Below, in pieces: positions 34,126 through 45,969 of a DNA stretch of 64,000 nucleotides; the stretch's first letter is position 1, and each line of letters starts with the position of its first letter. The DNA is taken from the NCBI GenBank assembly GCA_951213105.1, contig OX578137.1, positions 59,600,736-59,664,735 on the forward strand. Direction: 5' to 3'. The translations under genes and the position numbers were made by a program. The stretch comes from Amaurobius ferox (lineage: Eukaryota; Arthropoda; Arachnida; Araneae; Amaurobiidae). The notes below the pieces were generated by a model. That model was given only the letters and a program-made list of their open reading frames with translations. It had not been told where the DNA came from and did no database searches.

Positions 34126-35245
34126 ACAGTCCTGTTCAATAGGACCGTCCTGTTTGGTCCAAGTGGGATGCTCACGACACCATTGCAAACTGGTGGTACG
34201 ATGCACTCTGGACATTGGGACAAACACAACCCTCACAGCAAAGATCGTCACACGTATGACAGTGACGCTGTGGTCACGTGGCACCTGGCTCATAATGTGA
34301 CACGTATTAATAACTTTGTTATAACTTTGTAACACACGTTACGTATTAATAACTTTGTAACTTCATTGTGACTATATTTTGTGACGTTTCCACAATTTAA
34401 TTAACACGTAGCAATGTGACGACATTACAATGGCAATTACAATGTGAAGTCACAAACAAGTTATTATGCGACGTCACAAACGAACATGAAAATGACCAAA
34501 ATGACTTCGCTGTGACCTCAATATGATATTGCCGAGACGTACTGCGACGTCCTGTGACGTCCCAAAGTCACAGTGTGACTTAAATCTTACGTCACAGTGG
34601 GAAAAATTGCTGTTAGGGAACAGGTCTGCGGGCGTATAGTCCTCCTTCTCCCAAACGTCTGGCTAGAGTTTTTCGGGAGATCCGCTGTCCTGTAGTAGCA
34701 AGAAACTGATTTGCCACCTGATGAGCTGTAGTACGTCGGTCCCTTTTTGCCGATAGGACAATGTACCTGTCTTCTACAAGAGTGGTACTTCTAACAAGAC
34801 CTCCTCCGTGACGCTACACATTCCAGTTGTTTTAAATGCTTGCTAAAGTCGTGAAACAACGCTGTGGGCGATGTCGAACTCCTTGGCAACATCTGTTATT
34901 TTTTGCCTTTATTCGATCTTTCCAATATTACGGCCGTGCGTAAAATCATCTAAGTGATATCGAGAAGACATACCGAAATTTTCAAGTTTGTCAATTAAAT
35001 CTTCACCATAAAACTTTCACTTGAAACAACAACTGTCTACACGCGTCAATTACTTTGAATCTCTTATCACCGCTATCAAGTGACAATGAAAAATGACGTG
35101 GAAATGAAAAATTTGCATACGCACTGTACTACATTACTTCTTACTGTATCACGCACTTATTCTAATTTTCCACATTTTGCTTCCTTTCATTTTGCGGTTG
35201 CTATGGGCGATAGTGTCATCCTTCCTTAACAATTGTCCAGCAGTG
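34126..35245 (-). pseudogene. Tc1-like transposase remnant (Tc1-B), interrupted by a MITE
   Basis: On the minus strand the terminal repeat CACTGCTGGACAATTG starts at 35245. A decayed frame then begins MSSRYHLDDFTHGRN, with HTH-type residues (TDVAKEFDIAHSVVSR) and stops, and runs to about 34619. After a 389-bp insertion it resumes at about 34229 with VPMSRVHRTTSLQWC and EHPTWTKQD, and ends near 34126. The catalytic DDE half and the far terminal repeat are missing. Tc1-family transposases cut and paste their element at TA sites; this copy cannot. The flank left of 34126 matches the diverged R2-like repeat at about 18.4 kb. Confidence 0.8.
34230..34618. mobile_element. GTGACGTC-rich MITE nested in the Tc1-B remnant
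   Basis: The ends are CCCTCACAGCAA and, reverse-complemented from the right, CCCTAACAGCAA, short inverted repeats. The transposase reading on the two sides joins sensibly across it, so it is an insertion. The interior is dense in GTCAC, GTGAC and GACGTCAC words, and has two copies of CGTATTAATAACTTTGT. A target duplication is not clear. Superfamily unknown. Confidence 0.65.
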
Positions 35246-35251
35246 TATATA

Positions 35252-36794
35252 CACTCATGTCCAAAAGTTAAATATAATTTGTAAAACGCGACAAATTCGA
35301 AGTTAATATGGATACAATGGTTCACAATCAGTTATGGAGAATCGTGGAACAAAGGTAAATCATTGTACATATGCAAAACAGTTCTGTCGACGTCGATATG
35401 CCCAAAACACCGCCGCAAGTCGGAACGAGTATAAAATGACCTCGAGCGGCATGGCCAGTTGAGGCAGAATTTCGCAATTGCTGTGGTACGGAGCGTTGTT
35501 AACGATCAAAAAGGACGAAAGATGTCACAAAGATACCACCTGGACATGTTTTTAAAGGGACGAATTATTGAAATGTTGGAATCCGGTGTGGATCCCAAAT
35601 CGAAGCGTCGAATTCTGAATGTGCCTCAGTGTGGGATCTCCAGACTGTGGCAAAGATTCCAAACTACTGGAGATGTTACCCGACGACCAGTACCTGTTCG
35701 GTCAAGGGCAACAACCCCTCAGCAAGACCGATATTTGGTGATAACTGCGCGACATCAGAGGAACAGTTCTGCCAGACAACTGGGTTCAGCCCTGACAGCC
35801 GCCACAGGAGTCACTCTTTCGAGACAAACTGTTTACAGAAGACTCAGAGAAGTTGGTCTCTATGCCAGACGACCAGAAGTTTGCATCCCCCTGACGTCTG
35901 CACAGATGCGCGCGCGTTTGCAGTGGTGTTTGGAACATCGGCAGTGGAGTGGAAAACAGTGAGGCAATGTCATATTCAGTGACGAGTCCAGATTTAGCCT
36001 GCAAACTGATTCTCGTCGTACCATGATCCCATGATCGAGAGAACGTGCAACGCGTTTTCACCCGGAAGACATCACGGAAAGACATCATTTTCCGTTTGGG
36101 TGAGTCATGGCCTGGGCAGGCATCATGATCGATGGCCGTACAGACCTTCACATCTTTGACACGGGGTCAATTATCGGTCAAAGATACAGAGACGAAGTTC
36201 TTAAGCCTACCGTTCGTTTGTTTCGAGGTGCTGTTGGTTCTGAGTTTATATTCATGGATTATAATACGCCTCCTTACCGTGAGACCTTGATCGACGACTT
36301 CCTTCAAACTGAAGATATCCAGCACATGCAGTGGCCTGCCAACTCTCTTGATCTGAATCCAATAGAACATGTGTGGGATAAGTTCGGGAGAAATCTCACA
36401 GCCCTCCGCTACCCACCAAGCTTCGTTCCACGATTGAAAACTACTCTCCGTGAAGCTTGGAACTCGTTGAGCACACAACTCATGCAAACCCTAATCGAAA
36501 GTATGGGAAATCGTTGTGCAGCATGCGTGACTACCCGAGGTTCCCACACACCGTATTAAACTACAGCATCACATTGTTTTAATCATTCTGTTTCACTGAG
36601 GTTGGAACTCGTATTGTGACCCTTATTCTTTCAACCCTTTCTTTGGATAATAAAAGTCGTTATTATCCTTGTTTTGCATTGTTTTCTTCTTCTATAACCC
36701 TATTACACCCACACACCGCGTTTCCTTCCATTCCGATGTAGATTTCCTGAAATTTTCACATAAACAGCAACTAAGCTTAACTTTTGGACATGAG
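35252..36794 (+). mobile_element. Tc1-like DNA transposon (Tc1-A), both ends present
   Basis: The left terminus CACTCATGTCCAAAAGTTAA at about 35252 and the right terminus TTAACTTTTGGACATGAG ending at 36794 are inverted repeats flanked by TA-rich DNA. The length of 1.54 kb and the central transposase fit the Tc1 group. The left end sits only 6 bp from the end of the Tc1-B remnant. Confidence 0.9.
35522..36559 (+). pseudogene. Tc1-family transposase with three in-frame stops
   Basis: The product would cut and paste Tc1-A at TA targets. The start is taken at ATG 35522 (MSQRYHLDMFLKGRIIEML), the usual N-terminus of this family. One frame of 346 codons including the stop follows, broken only by TGA at 35960, 36032 and 36101. 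An HTH DNA-binding region occupies about residues 1-120 (ISRLWQRF; then VTLSRQTVYRRLREVGLYAR). The DDE domain has FSDESRF (first Asp), FMDYNTPPY, where the second catalytic Asp is replaced by Tyr, and DLNPIEHVWD (Glu). The spacing from the second site to Glu is 34 residues, the DD34E type. The C-terminus, CAACVTTRGSHTPY, is intact. Length matches the family norm of about 340. No frameshifts are seen. Confidence 0.9.
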
Positions 36795-36806
36795 TATATA
36801 TATATA

Positions 36807-37697
36807 CAGGGTGTCCCAAAACCATTGACCTCGGCTTTTATTCCTTAAATATTAATCTTAGACATATATGATAAATTACAAAGTTGCTTAATTAAAATTT
36901 TCAAGAGAATTAAATTTTAAGAAATACAAAATTTAAATCTTTATATAGCACCCATACAAAAACATTTCCAAAGAGTTAAATGTGCTCCATACTCTAAAGG
37001 TGATATACAAAATTTCAGCATTTTGTACATCACCTCATAAAAAGTCCCAGAGTTATGTAAAGACAAAAATTCTGATTTAAACCACTTTCCAATGCCTCGC
37101 CATGGATTCTCAGAGGGGAAAAATTATGTCGGCAGATCGCGTTTCAGGGGTCCTACACAAATTACGAAAGAAAACAATGATTACATAAATAAATAATAAT
37201 TTTGCTATTTATTGGTACAAAAGTATCTACACTTTGTAGAAATAATAACTTTACACGAAGATTACAAAACTTGTTCAAAATGTCTTCCATCCATGCCAAA
37301 GATTCATTAAATATAAGAGGCAGATATTATTTGCCTACGATGCATTTCTGCATTGCGTCATTTGCACTCTTGCTATAAACATTTACATTTTAATTTGTGA
37401 TTAATCCTTCACCAATTTTGTTTAAACATATCTGTGGGACTTTTTATGATAAAATGCTGAAATTTTGTATATCACCTTATTAGTGTATAGGGCACATATA
37501 ACTCATTGAAAATATTTTTGTACGGGGGCCGTATAAAAATTTAAATTTCGTATTTCTTCAAATTTAATCCCCTGAAAATTTTTATCGATTTTACAAAATT
37601 CTGTACCATTTTTTACGCAACTTTGTAATTTATTATATATGTCTAAGATCAATATTTAAGGAATAAAAGCCGAGGTCAATGTTTTTGGGACACCCTG
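36807..37697. mobile_element. Fold-back mariner-type MITE, arms about 285 bp
   Basis: It begins CAGGGTGTCCCAAAA and ends TTTTGGGACACCCTG, with TA on both sides (36805-36806 and 37698-37699). The arms, about 36807-37095 and 37420-37697, stay complementary nearly throughout, including GACCTCGGCTTTTATTCCTT and GATATACAAAATTTCAGCAT. The roughly 320-bp centre is unique and non-coding. Termini and the TA target indicate the Tc1/mariner superfamily. RNA read through it would form a long hairpin. Confidence 0.88.
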
Positions 37698-37699
37698 TA

Positions 37700-38319
37700 T
37701 ATGTATATATAATGTTGTTAACAATCCCATTGTTGACATATTTAAACGAATTTTTAATGCAAGAAGTTTAATAACTGTATACCACTTTTTAATTTTAAAT
37801 TAAAAGCTCTATTCTAAAAATTAAGAGTAATAATAAGACATTAGAGTGCTGAATCGTAGAGAGTCATTGTTAATTTGTGATTGTGGCTTTCTGTTAGAGG
37901 ACGTGGCTCGGGCCCAGACCATGGGGCTAATAATGGGTTTCTGTTAATAGTTTCATGAGTACCCAGAAACGAAGTGTTCTGGAATTGATCATTTGCGCGT
38001 TTGCCGTGATGGTGTGCCTGCAATATGGTTGATGATGGATGGAGTACCTCAACATATGCTTGTGGTTCAAGTTTATAACCATCGTGAATAGAGAGTAATT
38101 AACTCTGTTGGGGTAAACGTGAAACCTGCGACACATGCTGGAGTGCTACTGTTGGCATTTGAGATGGAATATATTTTGAGGAAAGCGTTCGGGTTCTTTT
38201 TAGTGCTTCGGTCAACTATGTGATTTTTCTGTCAGCAACCACTCAACCAATCACAGAGCAATTTCATGTCCACTCAACCAATCAAAATTTTGCCAATATT
38301 GGAAATTCTAAATATTTAC
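37700..38319. other. Unclassified spacer
   Basis: Mixed composition with short frames of no recognisable content. CCACTCAACCAATCA is repeated at about 38237 and 38270. Confidence 0.35.
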
Positions 38320-39390
38320 TATTGAAAAGTCGAGCTTTGAATTTACTGTTGGTATCTTTAAATCGAACGAAACATACCTCATTAACAAAGAACCGGGCTT
38401 TGAAAAATTTATTTGCTGTTGGTCTCTTGAAATCAAACGAAACATACCTCACTAGCCAATAACCGGGCTTTGAAAAATTTATTTGCTGTTGGTCTCTTGA
38501 AATCAAACGAAACATACCTCATTAACAAAGAACCGGGCTTTGAAAAATTTATTTGCTGTTGGTCTCTTGAAATCAAACGAAACATACCTCACTAGCCAAT
38601 AACCGGACTTTGAATAATCCATTTGCTGTTGGTCTCTTGAAATCAAACGAAACATACCTCACTAGCAAAAAACCGAGCTTTGAATAATTCATTTACTGTA
38701 GGTCTCTTGAAATCGAACGAAACATACTTCACTGGCAAAGAACCGGGCTTTGAATAATCCATTTGCTGTTGGTCTCTTGAAATCAAACGAAACATACCTC
38801 ACTAGCAAAAAACCGGGTTTTGAATAATTCATTTGCTGTTGGTCTCTTGAAATCGAACAAAACATACCTCACTAGCCAATAACCGTGCTTTAAATAATTC
38901 ATTTGCAGTAGGTCTCTTGAAATCGAATGAAACATACCTCACTGGCAAAGAACCGGGCTTTGAATAATTCATTTGCTCTTGATCTCTTGAAATCGAACGA
39001 AACATACCTCACTAGCAAAAAACCGAACTTTGAATAATTCATTTGCTGTTGGTCTCTTGAAATCGAACGAAACATACCTCACTGGCAAAGAACCGGACTT
39101 TGAATAATCCATTTGCTGTTGGTCTCTTGAAATCAAACGAAACATACCTCACTAGCAAAAAACCGGGCTTTGAATAATTCATTTGCTGTAGGTCTCTTGA
39201 AATCGAATGAAACATACCTCACTGGCAAAGAACCGGGCTTTGAATAATCCATTTGCTGTTGGTCTCTTGAAATCTAGCGAAACATGCCTCACTAGCAAAA
39301 AACCGAGCTTTGAATAATTCATTTGCTGTTGGTCTCTTGAAATCGAACGAAACATACCTCACTAGCAAAGAACCGGGCTTTGAGTGGACT
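38320..39390 (+). repeat. 70-bp satellite, about 15 units, with dimer structure
   Basis: Each unit has AACCGGGCTTTGAA, then TTTGCTGTTGGTCTCTTGAA and ATCAAACGAAACATACCTCA. AACCGGGCTT starts recur at 38391, 38461 and 38531 with exact 70-bp spacing. Variants at the unit junction (ATTAACAAAG, ACTAGCCAAT, ACTAGCAAAA, ACTGGCAAAG) alternate, giving a 140-bp higher-order period in much of the array. Confidence 0.93.
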
Positions 39391-39604
39391 CGCACGAATA
39401 AAATATGCGAGCCGTGAAAGATTTCAAAAGAGAACTTAATTTTACAAATATTTATGAAATTAGAAGTATGAAAATAAATTTCAATATTTGAGAATCCTAA
39501 TACAAAATAGCAAATAAGTATTTAGATTTCAAATATTAAATTAAACAAATTAGAATACAGGAAAACAATAGAATGAAAATAACACATTTAAATCGTAAAT
39601 CCAT
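39391..39604. other. AT-rich spacer
   Basis: Nothing recognised. Confidence 0.4.
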
Positions 39605-41095
39605 AGATTTATGTTTTATTATTTATTTTTATTATTTATTTATTTATTCGAAAATGACTGCAAGCTACAGGCCATAGTGCAGGAATAAGAATACATTAAA
39701 AAAACAGATTAAAATACCATAAAATACATTAAAAAGTTAAAATATATTATAAAGAAAAGCAAAACCTCAACAACAAATGATATTCATAAACAGATGCACA
39801 TGAATAAATACAATGAAATACAAGATGTTTACAACAAATGCTTTTTAAAATCCATCTCCGATGAATAAAAAATATCCAGAATATCAGGGAAATTGTTGTA
39901 TAATTTACAAAAACTAGTAATTGCACAATTACATCCAATATTTGAATTAAAATTCTTTACAGCAAATAAATTAATGCTTCTGGTTGTATACTGAGGAGCA
40001 CGAAACCCAATCTCACCCAAGACAGGGGAACAGTCAATTCGATCACCGAATAGATTCCTGAAGAATGAAAACAGAATGTAATCCCTTCTGCTCTGTAAGC
40101 TTTTTAAACCAAACAAATCACATAGAAAAGTAGCTGATAAGGCATAACAAGAAATGTTAGTTTTCCTATAATAAAAATACCTCAAGAAATTATTTTAAAT
40201 GATCTCGATCCTGTTTGTGTGAATGACATGAAAAGGCCTCCAAACCACAGACGCATATTCAAGCCCATACCTGGCCAGAGCATTGAAAAGAACAATTATG
40301 GTATCCTCATTTGTAAAATCCTGAGGAATTCTCTTAATGTAACCCAGTTTTCTATAGGATTTCGAACAGAAATTAGAAATATGAGGAGAAAAGGAAAAAT
40401 CGGACGCATAAATAACTCCAAGATCAGTAATAGAAAACTTTCTAGCTAAAACAGAATTGCCAATACCATAAGAAAATAAAATTGGCACTTTTCAACTAGT
40501 AAAAGACACAACACTACATTTACTAATATTGAGATGAAGACGGTTATTGCTATACCAATCGGAAAGGACATGCAACTCAGATTGAATATTATTACATGAA
40601 ACAGCATCAAAAATAGGACATAAAATTTTCAAATCGTCAGCATAAAAAAGGCAATTTTTAAAACAATCAGCAAGATCATTAATAAAAATAATAAATAACA
40701 AGGGACCAAGGACAGAGCCCTGGGGCACACCAGAAGTAGCTGAAAAAACCTACTCAAGCAAGAACCAAAATTTACACATGAAAACCTAGAAATTAAATAG
40801 GACTTTAAAAGCATAACCAAATTAAGACAAAACCCAATACTCTTCAATTTATGAATCAAAATACCGTAATCAACCGAATCAAAAGCTTTCGCAAAATCAG
40901 TAAAACAACATCCAACTGACCCCTTGGATTAATGGCATCCATCACAAACGAATTAAAACAAAGGAGATTAGTAACAATAGACCTACCTCTCATGAAACCA
41001 TGCTGATTGATAGAAATAAAAAAACCGAACTTGACTGTAGATGTACCTATGCAAAACAAACTCAAAAACATTAGCAAATGGAGAAATAATTGAGA
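39605..41095 (-). mobile_element. 5'-truncated Jockey-like LINE
   Basis: The copy reads from about 41095 leftwards, starting inside the reverse transcriptase and ending in a TAAATAAATAAT-type tail at 39605-39650. Endonuclease and ORF1 are missing because of 5' truncation. The tail type differs from both S1 SINE tails, so this is not an obvious partner LINE. No target duplication could be defined. Confidence 0.85.
39829..41085 (-). pseudogene. Reverse transcriptase C-terminal part, frameshifted
   Basis: Recognisable on the minus strand in order: QHGFMRGRSIVTNL, a TDFAKAFDSVDYG-like motif A visible only after a frameshift near 40900, GVPQGSVLGPLLF (motif B) after a second frameshift at the T-run near 40741-40748, FYADDLKI (motif C, catalytic YADD) and DLGVIYASDFSFSPHI (motif E region). 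In-frame stops lie at 40492-40494 and 40195-40197. A C-terminal domain follows (ALARYGLEYASVVWRP; LQSRRDYILFSFF; APQYTTRSINLF), ending at 39829. The motif style fits the Jockey/CR1 side of LINEs. Clearly dead: two frameshifts and at least two stops. Confidence 0.85.
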
Positions 41096-41829
41096 TAAGT
41101 TATCCCTAAGTTATCCCATCGTATAGCACTATCGGGGTTTTGTGTACAGCTGAATAAAAAGTATGCGATAACCTTAATACTTTCCAGTTACTGGCCTCGC
41201 CCATAACTTTCCTTGATATTATACTTTGCAGTAATTAAAAAATATATATATAATACCACTTCGAAAAATAGAAGAAAAACTAAAAATGAAAAATAATTTC
41301 ACTGATTTAATAAAATTCTAATTATTTTATCGCTATTTTTATTAAAACACTACATTTTTCCGAAATTAGTTTTATAAAGAAATACTTATAAATGCGAACA
41401 TTTTATATAAAATTTTTTATTTCTTCGCCTCGAGTAATTCTAATCAAATTAGTTTCAATATGTGAAAAGAAAACTTTTAAATTGTGTAACCTCCTTAAAG
41501 TTTATAAAAAATGTATATGTAAAAAAAGTAAATGCATTTTAAACCCAAAATAATAATTTGTGGAGAGCAAAACATGCACTTTTAATTAGCATTTCTAGTT
41601 TTTCAAATTAATCATGCGGAAAATAATTTTAATAATAATACCCCTTTGTATTACATATTTAAAAACCTAATATGAGTAGCATATAACTTTCCCTACATGG
41701 TTAATACTTCTGTCACAGCAAAAGAATCAGAAAGAGGGTTGAACACAGAATGTTTTTGGCATTAAGTAGTACATTAAAATTTGGAACTTTTATTCGTAGC
41801 AATATGCAAAACTTATATTTAATGTATGT
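41096..41829. other. AT-rich DNA with R2 end fragments
   Basis: Pieces near 41110-41220 (CCCATCGTATAGCACTATCGG; CCATAACTTTCCTTGATATT) and 41665-41720 (TGAGTAGCATATAACTTTCC) resemble reversed R2 3' ends. No gene. Confidence 0.4.
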
Positions 41830-43790
41830 GAATAGGAAACCCCTATGGAACGATATGGAAACCGACCCCCTTTTTTACGGTACGGAGGCTATCTCACTTC
41901 CTGAAAGGTTCCATTAGGAACTAATATTTTATTGAATAAAACGGATGGTTTGAATAATAAACAATGGATTCTTAAAATTTCAAACCTAATTTTTACTTGT
42001 ACTTTTATAGTATCGATAAAAATCGATTATCGTATTAGTATAATTATAGTAATCTATTATCGTACATTTTTATTTATGTAGATAGGAAACCCCTATGGTG
42101 CGACACCATTTGGAAACCAATCGCTTCTTGAACGGTACGGGGACTATCTCGATTCCTGGAATGTTCCATTAGGAACTAATGTTTTATTGAACAGGAAAGA
42201 TCGATCATGCTTAAAGCATTGATTATAAAACACTTTCCAACTTCAATGCAATTTTATTTAAACAAGTCTAAAATGCAATGCATTTATCGGTAATATTTTA
42301 AAAGTTATCACAATACTACATTAATTTATTATATTTGAAAACTTAAACCTTCAGCGAAAAAAATAAACGTCATTCAAATGACGGCATTGAAATATAAATT
42401 GCCTTGTTTAAACATCTCTAAAATGCGATACATTCCTCGGTAATATTTTTGAAACTATCATAATACTACGATAATTTATTATATTTGAAAATTCCATCGA
42501 AAACAACTGAAATTCATTCAAATGACGTCATAGAAAAAATAACAAGCCAGGATCTCTCTATAAAAACAGCATTTCATTCATAACATTTTCCCATTAATTT
42601 CATTCATCACAATACTATAATAATTTATTTTATTTAAAAATTAAGACCATGGAGCTACAAGTAATTAAACTCTATGCTTAAAACTTCATCGAAAAAAATC
42701 GTCCTTCTCTTTGTAAAATCAATGACTATTTCATTCATATCAGCTATGCAGACTCCATGGGTTAAATAATTTTGTGTTAAAGAAATACAGCAATTCTAAT
42801 ACAACTCATTCTACAAATTTTGCTGTTTACATTTTACATAAGTGAAAAATAGGCTTCGTTGTAGACATAATCAAATTTGGATGATCATTTAAACTCAAAT
42901 ATATTATAATTGCGTTGTTTCAGTATGTAGATGCACAGAATTTAAGCAAAAATAAATTGGCTTTAAGACGGATACAACACTCAATATGAATTAAAAAGAA
43001 CTTAAAAAATCACGATTTTGAGACAAGATGGATGCCATATATCATTTTGAAGTGGGTCATGTGATCTTTTCATATGGTCACGTGATCGCTTCCATATCAG
43101 AGGTAATTATTATTTTAATTTTTAATTAAAAACTACTGAATATATTTCGCTGAATTTTTTTTATATATTTTATGGACCAATTTGAATATTACCTAAAATT
43201 TTCGAAGCAATTTGTGAATTTTAAATCCGCTTAAAAAATGTTTGAAAAATTAGGTCCCATAGGGCTCAATGCATTTCATTTCTTCAACCCGGGTGCAGTC
43301 CAAAACTAATTGGGTGATATTATTCATTTATATTCCCATAGGTCCTATAGACCGTCTGAACAGCATACTAAAATTTCATTTTGATTAAGTCATTTTTACG
43401 GCAGTTATCGTGCTAACGGACAGACAGACAGAATGAACAAAGTCATAAACACTTTTCAACTTTGTTGTAAAGTGTTAATAAAACGGATGGTTTGAATAAT
43501 AAACAATGGATTCTTAAAATTTCAAACCTAATTTTTACTTGTGTTTTTATATAGTATCGATAAAAATCGATTATCGTAATAGTATAATTATAATAATCTA
43601 TTATCGTATATTTTTACGTATGTATATAGGAAACCCCCATGGCGCGGCACGATATGGAAACCGACCCCTTCTTTCACGGTACTAGGTCTCGATTTCTGGA
43701 AGGCTCCATTAGGAACTAATATTTCATTCAATGAAACGGATAACTTGAGAAATAAATAAGGGATTCTTAAAATTTAAAACCTAATAATAT
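41830..43790 (+). repeat. About 250-bp tandem repeat, three units, split by element H
   Basis: ATAGGAAACCCCTATGG occurs near 41833, 42081 and 43625. Units share TTCCATTAGGAACTAAT, TTTATTGAATAAAACGGATG and TATCGATAAAAATCGATTAT. Unit 2 is cut by element H copy C at 42192-43476, and unit 1 shows the uninterrupted sequence at about 41927-41950. Confidence 0.85.
42192..43476 (+). mobile_element. Non-autonomous element H, copy C, with empty site
   Basis: Full copy starting CAGGAAAGATCGATCATGC and ending AACTTTGTTGTAAAGTGTT. Comparison with unit 1 of the surrounding tandem repeat shows insertion within TTGAATAAAACGG. AA is present on both sides, so either AA is duplicated or the insertion fell between A and T with AA as the element end. 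Two internal units of about 165 bp, each with TCATTCAAATGAC, are present. Both ends can form hairpins. No coding region. Confidence 0.85.
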
Positions 43791-44079
43791 CTGCCTATGT
43801 TTCTTATGTATGTCAATAAGGTATTACACGTTTCACTAATTTATTTTGAAATGCGCATTTGTTACTAAGGCAACCACCTAATTATTGTACGTAAAGTCAT
43901 ACTGTGGACCTATTTTCCGTGAGGACCTTGGGAGGCCAAGCCGACATTGTTTAACGCCATCGGAAAAAGAACGTCCGCAAGATTAGGAAAAACGTTCTTT
44001 CTAACGAGCTTTAAATTGACTTCGGAGGACGATCCTTTCATATTTAGACTAGATTGTCTGTCGCGACTCAAAACTGAAA
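43791..44079. other. Spacer
   Basis: A 62-codon minus-strand frame at 43910-44098 is not recognised and runs into R2 sequence. Confidence 0.35.
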
Positions 44080-45812
44080 AGTCTGATGTGGGCAACAAAT
44101 AATGTTCCTTATATAATGCAAAGAATTTACTTCTTTAACGGTGAAAAGGTGATGAAAAAATCCACGGCACAGTTGTTTGTAACGTTAAATTGTACATTTG
44201 ACGCTTTTCCGGATGGCAACATGTAAAACTATTTCGTAACCAATTAACTTACGTTTTACGCAACTCTAACAATTATCAAGATTGATATAATCCTCAATAA
44301 GCTATATAGGCCACATATTTGAATATTTTAATAATACTTTCATCAATTAATCATCGTTTTCATTAACTTGGCGTCATTTTTGCAATTTTGAAGATATTTA
44401 CGTCAGTATGGGACTAAATATCGCCAAGTTAGCTATATTTAGAACAGCATTCCTTATATAATAAAGGGTATGCCCATCATATGATGGAATTAAAAATTTG
44501 CAAAACATTGCATCCCATTTGACGTCATTTTTATCAATTTGACAGCAGTTATGCAAATTTGGCAACATTTTTATCAATTTGATAACATTTTTATGAATTT
44601 GGCAATAGTTTCGCCAATTTGGCCATATTTAAAAAACTGCCAAGTTGACGATATGCCTCCAAAATTCTTCCATAGAATTCCACCAAGCTTTACAGACGGA
44701 GAAATAGGTTATTCTTTCATTCTTTCTAAAATATTGAATTTTCATCTATTAGTCTTCATTTTCATTGATTTAGCGTCATTCTTCTCAATTTGGCGACATT
44801 TTTTATCCATTTAGCGATATTTTTATCAATTTGGCGGCATTTTCATCAATTTGGCAACAAACAACTCGCCAAGTAGACGATATTCCGCCAAATTTTTCGC
44901 CACAATTTCGTCAAGAATTATAATCGGAGAAATAGGTTATTGTTATAGTAGATAAACGACTAATAGCGTCCAAATACAACACTATTACCCGAAGTATCTA
45001 CTCTTATCATAGATTTTTTATATTCTTTCCAAGATATTGAATTTTCATCAGTTAGTCTTCATTTTTATTGATTTAGCGTCATTTTTATCAATTTGATGAG
45101 AATTTCATCAATTTAGCGATATTTTCTTCAATTTTGCAATATTTAAAAAACTCGCCAAGTTGGCGATATTCAGACAAATTCGTCGCCAAGCATTGTGGAT
45201 GCAGAAATAGGTTATTCTTATAGTAGATAAACGACTAATGACGTCAAATTAGAATGCTATTATTCAAACTATCTTCGCTACTGAATGGAACGAGCTGGAT
45301 TTACGAGAATGATGATAACAAATTTATCGGATAATATTACATATGAAAAGTAAGTCAGCAGATTCGCAATAGTTAATACTTCTTATGAATTTTGTATAAG
45401 TTTTTGATACATTTATTTCAAAAATGTGCAATTTCTCGAGAGCGGTTCATCCTAGCTTTCTAAAGATTGTGTCAATCGTTTTCTAATGAAAAATTACATA
45501 AGAAATTATTGTTTAGGTAACTTTATTAAATGTTTTAATTTTTTGATGACTTTTTCAAAATTTTATTTCAAAATTTAGGTGAGTTCTGAATATTCGTTTG
45601 CGTGCAAAACAATAGGCTTCCAGTATTCACTGTTCACTGATTGTGATTTTGAACCAAATATTGTTCGAATCACTTCATTCGTTCGTGAGATATCGTCTCC
45701 ACAGACTCACTGATACACACACACACACTCACGCACACAGATATCACCTCAAAAACGTGTGATTCGTGTTCAGGGATGCTTGAAACGTACTCTCGAATAA
45801 AAACTCGGATTC
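44080..45812 (-). repeat. R2 family copy 6, left arm of an inverted dimer
   Basis: Reversed copy from AAGTCTGATGTGGGCAACAA at 44080 to AAAACTCGGATTCG at about 45808. It is longer than other copies because the TTTATCAATTTGGCGACATT-type minisatellite and the CGCCAAG...GAGAAATAGGTTATTC module have been amplified about three times (44340-45260). The 5' terminal 45 bp or so of the family are missing at the junction. Confidence 0.75.
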
Positions 45813-45900
45813 GAGTTTTCGACGGGAGAGCACGTTTCAAGCATCCCTGAACACGAATCAGGCGTTTTTGAGATGATGTCTGCGTGTGAGGGGGAGGGGA

Positions 45901-45969
<69 letters not shown>

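Noticed and set aside
38320..39390. A CRISPR-like array
   Set aside because: Units are contiguous 70-bp tandem repeats without unique spacers, in a eukaryotic genome.
42192..43476. Element H as a Helitron
   Set aside because: The A/T-type insertion is suggestive, but there is no TC start or CTRR end, and an AA duplication explains the data equally well.
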